A model generated the notes under the pieces. That model saw nothing but the letters and a program-made list of their open reading frames with translations. It searched no databases and was not told the DNA's origin. DNA of 16,602 bases, taken from assembly GCA_027620595.1 (NCBI GenBank), contig JAQCDI010000017.1, forward strand, positions 1-16,602, given 5' to 3'. Position 1 is the stretch's first letter, and every line of letters starts with the position of its first letter. The translations under genes and the position numbers were made by a program. The DNA comes from Bacteroidota bacterium. Its GTDB lineage: Bacteria > Bacteroidota > Rhodothermia > Rhodothermales > UBA10348. Positions 15,382 through 16,602 of the stretch are shown here, piece by piece.

Positions 15382-16458
15382 TCAGAATGCCGCGCTGATT
15401 TGAACGTATACATGGCGCTTTTCAAAACTGAGGCCCTCTCCGTACATCCTGAATTCGGTTGTGGCCGCCACCCGTGGAGCCACATTGATGCGCAGGCCTC
15501 CGGTGAGCCCTCCCCACCGCTCACAATCGTCCGATGCAAACATCGGATCTTCCAGATTTTTCAGAACGGTGCCATACCGTCCGTATACAACGGCCCGCTC
15601 CATCCGGCCCCAGAGTTGGTGCTCAGCCTGGACGTAATACCCCCAGCTACCCGCGTACCACTGCTTGCCGTAATGGGAGACGGAAAGCAGTTCTGCCATG
15701 AGCGCCCATCGAAACCGATCCACCTGGACGAACCCGCTCAGGATGGATTCATATTCAACCACACTGTCCGTGCCCTCGTCATGCTGCATGTGGTCAAAGT
15801 GCTCCACATAGGCCACGCCGCCGAAGGCCAGGCCAAGTACCGATGCGGGCTCAATCGTCAAACCGGCATAGGCGGACGGATTCTTGCTGTGCTCCGCTGC
15901 GGATTCCTCTTCATTGGGTTCATGGCCATGGTCTTCACTGACCCCGAAACCTGCCATGTAGGAAAGTGCACCCGTCTCCCGTGCCAGGGTACCGCTCACC
16001 TCTGCAACGATCGAATGGATCGGCACCATCTGGTTGCCGTACGTCACAACCTGGGGACGATTGATCGACGTTTGCAGATACTGCCCGTGATGGTACCTGG
16101 AATTCCATCGGGAGACGGGTGTATGGATACGACCCAGAACCAGCCGGAACGGATCGCTGAAGGAAAACTGGAAGAAGGCCCGTTCCAGACTGGCCTGTCC
16201 GGAGCCCTTCTGATCCGGGGACAAGGACACTTCGGCGAAATATGTGGCCCGTCTGGACAACTTGGTCGTCAGGTGACCGACCAAATGGCCGTTATACAGC
16301 TCGGCGTTCCGGTCTGCATCGTTGAATTCCGCCTGGAAGTCGGAAAACAAGCCGAATTGTGTTTTCGCTTCCAGGTCCTCGATGAGGCCGGTTAGATCCT
16401 GGGAAAGGGCCATGTGTGGCACGGCGAACCATGCCACGATCAAAAAGAGTCGGGTCAT
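15382..16458 (-). CDS. Outer-membrane beta-barrel (porin-like) protein
   Basis: The protein has 358 residues from ATG 16458, with a signal peptide (1-20, MTRLFLIVAWFAVPHMALSQ). The rest alternates polar and aromatic or hydrophobic residues in repeated strands and ends in Ala-Ala-Phe, the aromatic C-terminus expected of barrels inserted by BAM. A segment at about 104-137 (FRLVLGRIHTPVSRWN, then YHHGQYLQTSI) resembles porin-like proteins that include the phosphate-selective OprO/P group; this is similarity by eye only. Two loops are rich in His and acidic residues (173-191 and 218-231), which could bind divalent metal. ATG 16512 would add 18 residues ahead of the signal peptide and is rejected. 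It is first in a three-gene operon with the periplasmic protein and hybrid kinase, and three palindromic repeats lie 68-118 bp upstream of its start. Confidence 0.8.
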   Translation of the reverse strand: MTRLFLIVAWFAVPHMALSQDLTGLIEDLEAKTQFGLFSDFQAEFNDADRNAELYNGHLVGHLTTKLSRRATYFAEVSLSPDQKGSGQASLERAFFQFSFSDPFRLVLGRIHTPVSRWNSRYHHGQYLQTSINRPQVVTYGNQMVPIHSIVAEVSGTLARETGALSYMAGFGVSEDHGHEPNEEESAAEHSKNPSAYAGLTIEPASVLGLAFGGVAYVEHFDHMQHDEGTDSVVEYESILSGFVQVDRFRWALMAELLSVSHYGKQWYAGSWGYYVQAEHQLWGRMERAVVYGRYGTVLKNLEDPMFASDDCERWGGLTGGLRINVAPRVAATTEFRMYGEGLSFEKRHVYVQISAAF

Positions 16459-16510
16459 CGGAAGGGGCAGTTGATACCGATTACCCGAGAAAATTCCTGC
16501 GCCGTCGCGC

Positions 16511-16602
16511 ATGGACGATCCGCTTTTCGACGAACGCGTCCCTTTTTTCGACGAATCCCGGAATTCCTTCGACGAATCCCGTTGCGGTTCACCCTACTTC
16601 TT
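16511..16602 (+). CDS. Possible 5' end of a divergent gene with 7-residue repeats (partial)
   Basis: ATG 16511 opens a frame that stays open to the window edge (30 codons). It reads MDDPLFDERVPF, then FDESRNS and FDESRCGSPYF, so Phe-Asp-Glu recurs every seven residues. Third positions are moderately GC-rich, compatible with coding. It would start 52 bp from the divergent porin gene. No Shine-Dalgarno is seen, but few genes here have one. I do not recognise the protein. The alternative is that this stretch is non-coding and the repeats are binding sites. Confidence 0.35.
   Translation, partial: MDDPLFDERVPFFDESRNSFDESRCGSPYF
16526..16576. repeat. Three copies of the palindrome TTCGACGAA at exact 21-bp steps
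   Basis: TTCGACGAA occurs at 16526-16534, 16547-16555 and 16568-16576. Each copy is a 4+1+4 palindrome (TTCG-A-CGAA). Copies 2 and 3 also share the following TCCCG. The 21-bp step is two helical turns and also seven codons, so both an operator array for the minus-strand porin/sensor operon and a coding repeat in a + strand gene are possible. Confidence 0.8.

Overview
The window is about 16.6 kb of GC-rich bacterial DNA, tightly packed with genes and with no RNA genes, insertion sequences or CRISPR arrays that I can see. Gene content and style suggest a Bacteroidota/Rhodothermota-type bacterium, probably Rhodothermales-like. The evidence is an ABC exporter pair whose permease resembles the DUF5687 family, an M23 peptidase with the HVC variant of the HxH motif, almost no Shine-Dalgarno sequences, and a small lipoprotein with a YPNP motif. 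This lineage call is inference from protein style, not from a marker gene.

Layout. Bases 3-128 are the 3' end of an unidentified gene. Then on the + strand come a DtxR/MntR-type metalloregulator, ribonuclease R, a 12-segment membrane protein and its overlapping ABC ATPase (192-5296). A minus-strand block (5366-7877) reads MmcQ/YjbR-like protein, RluA-type pseudouridine synthase, then a divergent ferrochelatase. Only 28 bp away, on the + strand, are a phytol/dolichol-kinase-like membrane enzyme and a cytoplasmic lipase (7906-9438). A small lipoprotein converges on the lipase with 3 bp between the stops. Next, on the + strand, are a BtuD/HmuV-type ABC ATPase, a PduO-type cobalamin adenosyltransferase and a membrane-anchored M23 peptidase (10029-13038).

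The last third (12993-16458, minus strand) is the most distinctive part. It is a three-gene operon read in the order outer-membrane beta-barrel, small periplasmic phosphate-binding-protein-like protein, membrane hybrid histidine kinase. The genes are spaced by 2 bp or overlap by 4 bp. They could form an envelope-spanning sensory unit: a pore in the outer membrane, a periplasmic binding protein, and a kinase with a periplasmic helical sensor and a receiver domain. Just upstream lie three exact copies of a 9-bp palindrome at 21-bp steps. These are either an operator array for this operon or 7-codon repeats at the start of a divergent gene that runs off the window.

Working relations. Metal and tetrapyrrole themes recur (metalloregulator, ferrochelatase, corrinoid-type ABC ATPase, cobalamin adenosyltransferase), but they lie in separate transcription units and no shared regulatory site is visible. 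Intergenic gaps are short; the longest is 222 bp (11524-11745), and it carries a bulged palindrome next to a TATATT box.
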